The translations under genes and the position numbers were made by a program. From a virus: a DNA stretch of 39,157 nucleotides. Location of the stretch: the IMG/VR virus record IMGVR_UViG_3300036864_000019, positions 1 through 39,157 of that record; one strand, written 5' to 3'. The notes under the pieces are model-generated. The model searched no databases. It was not told the origin of the DNA and was given only the letters and a program-made list of their open reading frames with translations. Positions 15,960 through 21,533 of the stretch are shown piece after piece (the stretch's first letter is position 1; every line of letters starts with the position of its first letter).

Positions 15960-16091
15960 ATGATTAAGAAACTACAAATAATGATGAATGAGTTGATTGA
16001 AATGTATGTAAATAAAGAAATCTCTTTCCAGGAATTTCAGATGAGAACAGATAAAATAGGAAAGATTATCTTTTCAACTCCGAGATTTTAA
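15960..16091 (+). CDS. Tiny early hypothetical protein (43 aa)
   Basis: ATG at 15960 after AAAGGA; sequence MIKKLQIMMNELIEMYVNKE then ISFQEFQMRTDKIGKI. It is helical and charged, and ends 12 bases before the next promoter. Its pattern (basic start, ISFQEF) loosely resembles the 38-aa ORF at 16190, suggesting an old duplication. Function is unknown. Confidence 0.5.
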   Translation: MIKKLQIMMNELIEMYVNKEISFQEFQMRTDKIGKIIFSTPRF

Positions 16092-16103
16092 TAAATAAAT
16101 CGC

Positions 16104-16132
16104 TTGACAAACGAGAGAATTTGAAATATAAT
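16104..16132 (+). promoter_or_regulatory. Sigma-70 promoter
   Basis: TTGACA (16104-16109), 17-base spacer, TATAAT (16127-16132): full consensus. The leader contains the palindrome at 16154-16168 with AAAG/CTTT flanks, and CTCA/TGAG at its borders could pair. Confidence 0.9.
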
Positions 16133-16189
16133 ACTCTCAGTTCAACAAGAAAGTTTAAATAATTTAAACTTTAAGTGAGGTTTAAGACA

Positions 16190-16306
16190 ATGAAAAATGG
16201 ATTCCAGGATTGGATTTTAATCAAAATCAGCTACAATCACGGTGAAATGACAATGAATGAGTATTACCAAATGCTCAAACTTTACAGGGAGTTAAGACTT
16301 TTATGA
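16190..16306 (+). CDS. Tiny early hypothetical protein (38 aa)
   Basis: ATG at 16190 after a GAGG site with the sequence TTTAAGACAATG, similar to sites at 17936 and 18495. The product MKNGFQDWILIKISYNHGEM is helical. It overlaps the next ORF by ATGA. Function is unknown. Confidence 0.5.
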   Translation: MKNGFQDWILIKISYNHGEMTMNEYYQMLKLYRELRLL

Positions 16307-16452
16307 TTAGTTTAGTGCTTATTTTGTTGTTTATTCTTCTAATTTGTCTCTATTTTGAAGGCAAATCAAGAGCAAATCGTAACAATAAACCTGACGCGAA
16401 GACAAGAAAAGGTTCAAAATCCACTAAATGGTGGAATGATGAGGAGAAATAA
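16303..16452 (+). CDS. Small membrane protein (49 aa)
   Basis: The ORF starts at ATG 16303, overlapping the previous stop. It has one N-terminal membrane helix (ISLVLILLFILLICLYF) and a strongly basic tail (KSRANRNNKPDAKTRKGSKS) ending WWNDEEK. Small single-span proteins with a positive cytoplasmic tail are common early or lysis-related phage proteins; nothing more specific can be said. Confidence 0.55.
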   Translation: MISLVLILLFILLICLYFEGKSRANRNNKPDAKTRKGSKSTKWWNDEEK

Positions 16453-16538
16453 TGACAGTTTGCAAGTATTGTAAGAAGAAATCTAAGAAAAATCCTTGTT
16501 CTGGTTGTGTTGAGAAGATGAGAAAAGAGAAAAAATAG
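16452..16538 (+). CDS. 28-aa Cys-rich peptide (possible zinc knuckle)
   Basis: The ORF begins in a TAATG overlap with the previous stop. The sequence MTVCKYCKKKSKKNPCSGC contains two CxxC pairs in a basic context, suited to one zinc ion, followed by VEKMRKEKK. It is very short, but tight coupling and the metal motif argue that it is real. Confidence 0.5.
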   Translation: MTVCKYCKKKSKKNPCSGCVEKMRKEKK

Positions 16539-16549
16539 TAAAATATCTC

Positions 16550-16578
16550 TTGACAAATAAGTTTGATAGCGCGATAAT
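16550..16578 (+). promoter_or_regulatory. Sigma-70 promoter
   Basis: TTGACA (16550-16555), 17-base spacer, GATAAT (16573-16578). The leader begins with a GAGG/CCTC hairpin (16590-16604) and contains the palindrome at 16631-16645. Confidence 0.8.
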
Positions 16579-16612
16579 AAGTGAATTACGAGGTTCAATT
16601 CCTCAATCGCGC
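16569..16612 (+). other. tRNA-half-like fold (acceptor stem plus T arm)
   Basis: GCGCGAT (16569-16575) pairs perfectly with ATCGCGC (16606-16612). Just inside the 3' strand lies GAGG-TTCAATT-CCTC (16590-16604), which has the size and sequence of a T arm. The D and anticodon arms are absent (14 bases remain). The 5' strand overlaps the promoter -10, so the promoter's own transcript would hold only the T-arm hairpin. It may be coincidence or a tRNA remnant. Confidence 0.35.
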
Positions 16613-16658
16613 TTTGAATTAGATGAAGAGTTTAAATAATTTAAAGGAGATTAGACAA

Positions 16659-16895
16659 ATGACAAGAACAAAATCATATATGAGAGCAAGAATTGAATCA
16701 TTTAATGCAAGCTTACCGCCAACAGCTAATTGGGGATTGCAAATTGTATACCAAAATGGATTCATTTCTGTATAACGAGTTGAAATAAATGAGCAAAATG
16801 AAATAGTTTCTAAACAACATCAACTCTGCGGTAGAGCAAAAGATATAGATTTCTTCATTGACGGTTTAGTTTTTCTCAAAAGAAATCTAAAATAA
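16659..16895 (+). pseudogene. Small ORF interrupted by an in-frame TAA
   Basis: ATG 16659 follows GGAG just after the palindrome at 16631-16645. It encodes 38 residues (MTRTKSYMRARIESFNASL ... YQNGFISV), then TAA at 16773-16775. The same frame continues for 39 codons (RVEINEQNEIVSKQHQL ... LKRNLK) to TAA at 16893. The downstream part has no start of its own and reads like the same protein. Either the gene carries a nonsense mutation, or the stop is read through, or the short form is the product. Confidence 0.45.
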
Positions 16896-16898
16896 CTC

Positions 16899-16927
16899 TT
16901 GACAAGTCGAAATGATTGATGTATAAT
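16899..16927 (+). promoter_or_regulatory. Sigma-70 promoter
   Basis: TTGACA (16899-16904), 17-base spacer, TATAAT (16922-16927): full consensus. The predicted start at about 16930-16934 places an 8-bp hairpin at the very 5' end of the RNA. Confidence 0.9.
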
Positions 16928-16929
16928 GC

Positions 16930-16971
16930 ACCAGTTAGCTTGATCGAACAGGCTCAAAGGCTGTAACTGGT
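16930..16971 (+). other. 5'-terminal leader hairpin
   Basis: ACCAGTTA (16930-16937) pairs with TAACTGGT (16964-16971). The interior contains TTGATCGAAC, the reverse complement of GTTCGATCAA in the leader at 20942-20959. It is followed by the palindrome at 16980-16994 and GGAG. Confidence 0.65.
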
Positions 16972-17007
16972 ATTGGAGATTTAAATAATTTAAAGATTGG
17001 AGAACAA

Positions 17008-17256
17008 ATGACAGAACAAGAAAAGCTAAAACAAATGGAACAAAGATGTGCAAAAGTATTGAAATATCAAATCATTGCATATTTTTGTATGGATTATCAC
17101 TCAGGACAATGGAGTAGAGGTTATAAACTTCAATGCCTTGTTATGAAACGATTAAAATCAATGGAAGATTCTGCAATCTTTGGATTAAATGCTCGATTCT
17201 TGAGAAATACCAATCTCTACAAGCAACTTGAATCTAAATATTCGGAGAAAATGTGA
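17008..17256 (+). CDS. Early hypothetical protein (82 aa)
   Basis: GGAG lies six bases before ATG 17008. The protein is helical, charged and rich in Lys, Gln and Tyr (MTEQEKLKQMEQRCAKVLKY; LKSMEDSAIFGLNARFLRN). No family was recognised. It is the first gene after the promoter at 16899 and is coupled to the next by overlapping ATG/TGA. Confidence 0.65.
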   Translation: MTEQEKLKQMEQRCAKVLKYQIIAYFCMDYHSGQWSRGYKLQCLVMKRLKSMEDSAIFGLNARFLRNTNLYKQLESKYSEKM

Positions 17257-17492
17257 TGATGATGATTGATGTTAAATTATTTAAAAGCAAGCTCAAGAAA
17301 CTTACTCCAATAGAATTAGGGCAGTACCAAGCAACAACAATGAGAGAATTAATGAAAGCGCATCATCGTGCTAGTGATTTAATCTTTCAAACAGCTTACG
17401 CTAATGCAAGATTGGATTATGAATCTTGTGCAGAGTATTCACACAAAATGTATCTCATTGGAATAGAGATTGAAGAGAGGAATAAAATCTAA
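17256..17492 (+). CDS. Early hypothetical protein (78 aa)
   Basis: GGAG at 17244-17247 fits ATG 17256 best, although GTG 17253 and the following ATGs are possible. The one-mismatch palindrome at 17271-17285 encodes VKLFKSKLKK near the N-terminus. The remainder is helical (QYQATTMRELMKAHHRASD). Function is unknown. Confidence 0.6.
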   Translation: MMMIDVKLFKSKLKKLTPIELGQYQATTMRELMKAHHRASDLIFQTAYANARLDYESCAEYSHKMYLIGIEIEERNKI

Positions 17493-17581
17493 TGTTTTAT
17501 CGATTGACAATAATCATTTTAGGTGTTATTTCTTTCTTGATAGGAAATTCACTAGCAGTAATCTTCATCACAGCAAAGTAA
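17492..17581 (+). CDS. 29-aa membrane peptide
   Basis: ATG 17492 overlaps the previous stop (TAATG). Nearly the whole peptide is one membrane helix (LTIIILGVISFLIGNSLAVIF). It belongs to a series of comparable single-span peptides in this arm. Confidence 0.5.
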   Translation: MFYRLTIIILGVISFLIGNSLAVIFITAK

Positions 17582-17590
17582 GGAGATATA

Positions 17591-17842
17591 ATGACATTGG
17601 AAATAAAAGAACCTGAGCTAACTAAACCAGTATTAGTCAATATCAAAGGGGATGTACGTCAACTCCGCGAGAGACTAGAACAATACAACCAGTTTAATCA
17701 AGTCAACATCGATAACATCAATGGAAAAGATGAGAAATTAGCATTTGAGTTGAGACGGGAACTTATGAGATTGAGAACAGAAGCATTAGCTTTCGTTCAA
17801 GGTCTAGATGGAGTATTTGATAATTTTGAAACACTCAAATAA
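17591..17842 (+). CDS. Early hypothetical protein (83 aa)
   Basis: AAGGAG lies five bases before ATG 17591. The protein is acidic and largely helical; the middle (DVRQLRERLEQYNQFNQVN) and end (ELRRELMRLRTEALAFVQ) suggest a coiled coil. No family was recognised. Confidence 0.65.
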   Translation: MTLEIKEPELTKPVLVNIKGDVRQLRERLEQYNQFNQVNIDNINGKDEKLAFELRRELMRLRTEALAFVQGLDGVFDNFETLK

Positions 17843-17849
17843 AATCACC

Positions 17850-17936
17850 TTGACAATATTTATCTTGACAATATTTCTCATTGATGTTATCTTGATTTCA
17901 GCATTCATCGGAATATTGGTTGCAGTTTTCCATTAG
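17850..17936 (+). CDS. Possible 28-aa membrane peptide with TTG start
   Basis: TTG 17850 opens a frame (MTIFILTIFLIDVILISAFI) that would be a single membrane helix, ending right at the SD of the next gene. It begins seven bases after the previous stop but has no SD. The first 24 bases are a tandem near-repeat of TTGACAATATTT, which could instead be promoter -35 elements. It is ambiguous. Confidence 0.3.
   Translation: MTIFILTIFLIDVILISAFIGILVAVFH
17865..17893 (+). promoter_or_regulatory. Possible sigma-70 promoter
   Basis: TTGACA (17865-17870), 17-base spacer, TATCTT (17888-17893). The -10 is weaker than elsewhere; a second TTGACA lies at 17850. The site overlaps the possible TTG peptide ORF. 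Confidence 0.45.
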
Positions 17937-17950
17937 AAAGGTTAAAGACA

Positions 17951-18166
17951 ATGGCTATCAAATTAGTTGGAAAGACAAGCGTTCATTCAATCACTCTCAA
18001 GTACAAAGTTGTTGGATATTATGGATTAGGTAAAGCATCTTACGTTTGCAGAACAAAGAAAGAAGCAGAGAAGAAATTTAATTTCTTCAAGAAATCTTGC
18101 TCAGGTGCAGCTATCTTTGATATGATCAACAATGTAGAAATCAAATCTTGGAAGGAGCTAAGTTGA
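17951..18166 (+). CDS. Early hypothetical protein (71 aa)
   Basis: It is preceded by GAAAGGTTAAAGACAATG (17936-17953), a ribosome site repeated exactly at 18495-18512. The protein is basic (YVCRTKKEAEKKFNFFKKS) with a beta-like start. No family was recognised. Confidence 0.6.
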   Translation: MAIKLVGKTSVHSITLKYKVVGYYGLGKASYVCRTKKEAEKKFNFFKKSCSGAAIFDMINNVEIKSWKELS

Positions 18167-18327
18167 TATTCATTGTTGTAATTGCTGTGTTGATCTTGAT
18201 CCAAGTGCTCTTAAAGCTTGGATCAGGCTCTTGTCAAACGGTAAATAATCTTTATGGGGTAGGAATCGATGTGTTTGAGTTGACTCCTGAACAAATCCAA
18301 AGTTTAAATAATTTAAAAGGAGAATAA
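18163..18327 (+). CDS. 54-aa membrane protein, TTG start
   Basis: TTG at 18163 overlaps the previous stop (TTGA) and follows AAGGAG at ideal spacing, so it is a credible start. The N-terminus is a membrane helix (MIFIVVIAVLILIQVLL) followed by a short polar domain with one Cys. The C-terminus SLNNLKGE is encoded by the palindrome at 18303-18317, which at the same time supplies the spacer upstream of the next gene's SD. Confidence 0.55.
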   Translation: MIFIVVIAVLILIQVLLKLGSGSCQTVNNLYGVGIDVFELTPEQIQSLNNLKGE

Positions 18328-18331
18328 TTAA

Positions 18332-18526
18332 ATGTTTGGTCTATTTCGTTCAACTGAGGAAGAAGAAGCTAGAAAAGAACTTGACAACTATAAAAGATTG
18401 TTGTATAATAGTGGACGTTTTAGAGCAATAACAACTCCGAGAGAGAAGAGACAAGACCATTATCGAACTGGTGAAAACGTTCCACGTGAAACAAGAAAGG
18501 TTAAAGACAATGAACCAACAAAGTAA
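18332..18526 (+). CDS. Early hypothetical protein (64 aa)
   Basis: AAAGGAG precedes ATG 18332. The protein is very charged, with an acidic N-terminal cluster (STEEEEARKELDNYKRLL) and an Arg/Lys-rich C-terminal half. It overlaps the next gene by 17 bases. Confidence 0.55.
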   Translation: MFGLFRSTEEEEARKELDNYKRLLYNSGRFRAITTPREKRQDHYRTGENVPRETRKVKDNEPTK

Positions 18527-18833
18527 GCTAGAATTAAGTGACTGGAAAAGAGCGGCATTGATTCCGCGCATTACAAGCATAGCAATTCTTGCTAAGCATC
18601 TCGACATTGTTAGATCAAAGATAGAGGAAGATGGTTATAGTAAGTTTGGTAGTGATGATCAAGCAATGGTCAATTGGGTTAATGTGCATCCCATTGTGAA
18701 ACTTTATGTTCTCAGAATGACAGAGCTATGTTTCACAGGTGAAACAATACAAGCTGTTGCTAATGAAATGGTGAATGCAGGTTCAATCGTGGACACGATG
18801 GTTATGGCATTGGAGAATAAGAACAATGGATAG
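18510..18833 (+). CDS. Early hypothetical protein (107 aa)
   Basis: ATG 18510 is chosen because the repeated site GAAAGGTTAAAGACAATG ends there; an upstream ATG at 18471 lacks one. The protein is helical (LSDWKRAALIPRITSIAILA; ETIQAVANEMVNAGSIVDTM). No family was recognised. Confidence 0.6.
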   Translation: MNQQSKLELSDWKRAALIPRITSIAILAKHLDIVRSKIEEDGYSKFGSDDQAMVNWVNVHPIVKLYVLRMTELCFTGETIQAVANEMVNAGSIVDTMVMALENKNNG

Positions 18834-18963
18834 CAGAGGCAACACATCTCCCAAACCTAAACAATCGAAACCTATTGATCCTAATCGAGAGAAAAAGAAA
18901 CAGGAACAGTTAAGACGAAACGAAACAACCAGACACATATCAATGATAAGGGGAAGGCAATGA
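18826..18963 (+). CDS. Small basic hypothetical protein (45 aa)
   Basis: GGAG lies ten bases before ATG 18826. The product is highly basic and probably disordered (SPKPKQSKPIDPNREKKKQE), possibly nucleic-acid binding. It overlaps both neighbours by a few bases. Confidence 0.5.
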   Translation: MDSRGNTSPKPKQSKPIDPNREKKKQEQLRRNETTRHISMIRGRQ

Positions 18964-19247
18964 AATCATATATTTTAAATTATTCCAAACGTCACAGCTT
19001 TCCCGCTAATCAAGTTGAGGGGAATGAGATTTTACACCATTGTGCAATTGTAGAGGACCAAGTAGGGAAAGGAGTATTGACATTAGAGCAAGCAAGGTAT
19101 ATAATCATCGAAGCTTATCCACATACAAACTGTATCACTGGAATTTATTCTGTGTTGTCTCTTGTACTTCCTTATGAAGGATGTTGGAGAGAATTGAAAG
19201 GTGCAACGTGGAAGTTTCGATATGAAGAAAAGAGGTTAAATGCCTAA
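18960..19247 (+). CDS. Early hypothetical protein (95 aa)
   Basis: It starts in an ATGA overlap after GGGGAAGG. The sequence has His/Cys (EILHHCAIVEDQVGKG) and aromatic residues toward the C-terminus. A decayed palindrome near 18974 encodes ILNYSKR. No family was recognised; it is coupled to the downstream nuclease gene. Confidence 0.6.
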   Translation: MKSYILNYSKRHSFPANQVEGNEILHHCAIVEDQVGKGVLTLEQARYIIIEAYPHTNCITGIYSVLSLVLPYEGCWRELKGATWKFRYEEKRLNA

Positions 19248-19587
19248 TAAGAATTATAAACGCGGAGCAACATTCGAATACAAGATTATGGCTCAACTTG
19301 AAGAGATAGGTTTTTATTGTATTCGATCTGCTGGTAGTCACGGTTTAGTTGATGTGATGGCGATGAAAGGTAATACAATAATTCTTATTCAAGCGAAACA
19401 TACAAAAAAGAAAACAATCAACTTGACAGAATTACTTAAAGGTGATAATATAAAAAAGTTCGAAGTGTTTGAAGGAACAGATCACACCTACAAATACTTG
19501 GCAATTAAACAAGGGAGATCACCAGAAATATTATATCTCAGATGGAGTGAAACATTTTCCAAATGGGTATCTGCTGATCTTATTTAA
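19240..19587 (+). CDS. Hjc-like Holliday junction resolvase
   Basis: This 115-aa protein matches the archaeal Hjc-like PD-(D/E)XK nuclease layout: basic N-terminus with RGATFEYKI (E13), SAGSHGLVDV with D38, and LIQAKHTK containing K53. The usual Glu of the ExK motif is Gln51 here, a variant that should be noted. Such enzymes cut four-way junctions formed during recombination-dependent replication or before packaging. It starts in an overlap with the previous gene and precedes the ParB-like gene. Activity is inferred. Confidence 0.75.
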   Translation: MPNKNYKRGATFEYKIMAQLEEIGFYCIRSAGSHGLVDVMAMKGNTIILIQAKHTKKKTINLTELLKGDNIKKFEVFEGTDHTYKYLAIKQGRSPEILYLRWSETFSKWVSADLI

Positions 19588-19614
19588 ATAATTTAAACTT
19601 AACTTGAAAGGTTA

Positions 19615-20712
19615 ATGAAAGAAATGAGCGAGAATATTAAACGAGAGAATATCATTCACGATGTAGATCCTAAGCTGTTGACTCTTGTCACTGAGAATCA
19701 CGTACTTGCTGGTAGTTTCTACACTCCACGTGTTAAAGACAAACTTAGCAAGTCATTGGTTGAATCAATTGCTAGTGTGGGAATCCGCATTCCTGTTATG
19801 GCAATGAGTTTCGAGAGTACTCCTGGAGACAAAACTACGCGACAGTTGATTGTGATTGATGGTCGCCAGCGAACGAAAGCTGCTCAGTATCTTGCAGCTA
19901 AAGGTTATGCTGTTACTGTTCCTGTTCGTGTAATTCCTTATACGGATAATGCACAGGCTTTGCAGGATCAGATCATTGCTAACAACATCCGTTATGCTGA
20001 TACGTTCTTTGACAAGGCTATCCAAGCACGACAGTTAGTTGCTGCTGGTATGGCGCAACAGAAAGTTGGAGAAGCTTTTGGTGTTACGTATCAGACTATT
20101 GGTAACTGGACAGATGCTCTGTTGCTTCCGAAGCGTTTGCAACAGACTATCAATGACGACAAGATTTCTGTTACTGCTGCTTTGAAGCTTGCCGCTAAGC
20201 GCAAAGGTGGAGTTGTTCCTACTGAAGAGGAAATCCTTGAGGCGTTCGATGCTTTGCAAGTGGAAGGCAAACTGTCTGCTGATGGAAAGAAAGTCAAGAC
20301 TCAGGACGTTGACAAGAAGATTGATCCTACTAAGAGTGAACGATTCAAAGATGGAGAATTGCGTGTGCTTGCCAATCGTGACAACACTCCGAGAGAGGTT
20401 CACTTTGTCTTCAAGGTTTTGATTGGAGACATCAGCTTGCAGCAAGCTAAGGTTCTTGCTGGTAATGAAGGTGTGGATCTGACTTGGTTTGAGCACGTTG
20501 AACAAGAACCCAAAGCTAAGAAAGAGAAAGCTGAGAAGGTTGTTGTTGAGAAGAAACCGAAGCAGACTAAAGCACAGAAGAAAGCTGCTGAAGCTATCGC
20601 TAAAGAGCAAGCGTTTCCTGTTGCTGGTGATGATGTGATCGAAGATAGCAAGACCGTTACAACCAACACAGTTGAGATCAATGACGATGACATTGACGCT
20701 CTGTTTGGTTAA
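19615..20712 (+). CDS. Orphan ParB-like DNA-binding protein
   Basis: This 365-aa protein has a ParB/Spo0J N-terminal fold (SVGIRIPVMAMS about 54-65; GRQRTKA at 83-89 in place of the canonical GERRxRA box; NNIRYADT about 123-130) and the following helix-turn-helix (AQQKVGEAFGVTYQTIGNW, 147-165) with LPKRLQQTINDDKISVTAAL. The C-terminal third is Lys/Ala-rich then acidic (NDDDIDALFG). ParB proteins bind palindromes and may spread as CTP-dependent clamps. No ParA is visible, so partition in the plasmid sense is unlikely. It is the best candidate ligand of the 15-bp palindrome. The start could also be ATG 19624, which has better SD spacing. Confidence 0.75.
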   Translation: MKEMSENIKRENIIHDVDPKLLTLVTENHVLAGSFYTPRVKDKLSKSLVESIASVGIRIPVMAMSFESTPGDKTTRQLIVIDGRQRTKAAQYLAAKGYAVTVPVRVIPYTDNAQALQDQIIANNIRYADTFFDKAIQARQLVAAGMAQQKVGEAFGVTYQTIGNWTDALLLPKRLQQTINDDKISVTAALKLAAKRKGGVVPTEEEILEAFDALQVEGKLSADGKKVKTQDVDKKIDPTKSERFKDGELRVLANRDNTPREVHFVFKVLIGDISLQQAKVLAGNEGVDLTWFEHVEQEPKAKKEKAEKVVVEKKPKQTKAQKKAAEAIAKEQAFPVAGDDVIEDSKTVTTNTVEINDDDIDALFG

Positions 20713-20745
20713 TGGTTAACCTCAATTCGAGAGTCTATCACTAAA

Positions 20746-20889
20746 ATGTTTGAGGATAAATTTCTTTCCAATTTTGCAATTGAGTATTGGAGTTTTCATA
20801 ATACAGCAGTAGGAAATAACGATTGTCTTTGTATCGAGATTGTAGGTACACCTAATATGAGTAGTGTTTCAAGTATGAAACAAAATTAA
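20746..20889 (+). CDS. Small hypothetical ORF (47 aa), in frame with ParB
   Basis: ATG 20746 opens MFEDKFLSNFAIEYWSFHN, ending MKQN. It lies in the same frame as the ParB-like gene, 33 bases after its stop, and has no convincing SD. It could be an independent gene, a read-through extension or a remnant. Confidence 0.3.
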   Translation: MFEDKFLSNFAIEYWSFHNTAVGNNDCLCIEIVGTPNMSSVSSMKQN

Positions 20890-20912
20890 TTTAATTCATA
20901 CCTCATAAACAC

Positions 20913-20941
20913 TTGACAACATTAAGGTTATATGTTATACT
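20913..20941 (+). promoter_or_regulatory. Sigma-70 promoter
   Basis: TTGACA (20913-20918), 17-base spacer, TATACT (20936-20941). It drives the 34-aa membrane peptide and, past the attenuator-like hairpin, the replication genes. Confidence 0.85.
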
Positions 20942-20959
20942 GTTTGGGTTCGATCAAAC
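20942..20959 (+). other. 5'-terminal leader hairpin
   Basis: GTTTG (20942-20946) pairs with CAAAC (20955-20959) directly after the -10. The loop region GTTCGATCAA is the exact reverse complement of TTGATCGAAC in the leader at 16930-16971. Confidence 0.6.
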
Positions 20960-20973
20960 AAAGGAGCTATCTA

Positions 20974-21078
20974 ATGAAATCTTCACGTGACTATACCGCA
21001 GCATCAGAAATTCCTATTGGTCCTATCGCTATTGTGCTGGTAATTCTATCAGCTATCTGCTATTACTCAATGTCCTAA
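20974..21078 (+). CDS. 34-aa membrane peptide (possible leader peptide)
   Basis: AAGGAG precedes ATG 20974. The peptide has a polar start (MKSSRDYTAASEIP) and one membrane helix (IGPIAIVLVILSAICYY). It lies between its own strong promoter and the hairpin at 21112-21143, the arrangement of an attenuation leader, but it also resembles the other small membrane peptides here. Confidence 0.6.
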   Translation: MKSSRDYTAASEIPIGPIAIVLVILSAICYYSMS

Positions 21079-21095
21079 CATTAAACTGTTTCAAT

Positions 21096-21143
21096 GTCTC
21101 CCCTAAATAAAAAGGGAGTCTCTAATATCAATGAGACTCCCTT
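21096..21143. terminator. Attenuator-like hairpin / terminator
   Basis: AAGGGAGTCTC (21112-21122) and GAGACTCCCTT (21133-21143) form an 11-bp stem with a 10-base loop. On the minus strand it is followed by TTTTTATTT, a textbook rho-independent terminator; on the plus strand only TTGAGTTT follows. An upstream GTCTCCCC (21096-21103) could pair with GGGAG and disrupt the stem. It lies between the 34-aa peptide and the rightward replication genes. Confidence 0.65.
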
Positions 21144-21194
21144 GAGTTTAAGGTTATAAGACAATCGAAACATTCCATAAAGGAAGGTTTTAAA

Positions 21195-21533
21195 ATGACT
21201 GAGCTAGATTGGATTGATGAGATTATAAACAGCACAGAATCTTTTGTCAAGCCTATTCCAGTATTAGAAACATTTAATAATAACAGTATCAACCAAGACA
21301 TAAAGGATAGAGAAACTTTAAATAATTTAAATGGTCCTCAATTACTCACAGAATTAACCACACTACAGAAGACAATCAAAGGGGTAGACAAGCGTGCAGA
21401 GAATGACACCTTGTCTGAGTCCTTTCTTGAGAAAGAAACTCAAGGTACTTACCGAACAAGAGAAGCAAGTTTTAAAGAAACACTTAACATACATCTCAAT
21501 CAAGTATCCGATATGCTTACAGTTTTTGCGTGA
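21195..21533 (+). CDS. Hypothetical protein (112 aa)
   Basis: AAGG precedes ATG 21195. The N-terminus is acidic (MTELDWIDEIINSTESFVKP); the palindrome at 21317-21331 encodes ETLNNLNGP. The last 140 bases overlap the next ORF in the +1 frame and look less protein-like than the other reading. Either the genes overlap or translation shifts from one frame to the other. Confidence 0.5.
   Translation: MTELDWIDEIINSTESFVKPIPVLETFNNNSINQDIKDRETLNNLNGPQLLTELTTLQKTIKGVDKRAENDTLSESFLEKETQGTYRTREASFKETLNIHLNQVSDMLTVFA

Noticed and set aside
16569-16612. Complete tRNA gene
   Set aside because: Only acceptor and T arms can be drawn; no anticodon arm, D arm or CCA.
14073-16994. CRISPR-like array
   Set aside because: Repeats are 15-bp palindromes with irregular spacing in the hub; no spacers of constant length and no Cas proteins apart from a distant Cas4-like nuclease.
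19115-19123. A perfect DnaA-box sequence TTATCCACA
   Set aside because: Single copy inside a gene, with no cluster or AT-rich unwinding region beside it; probably chance.
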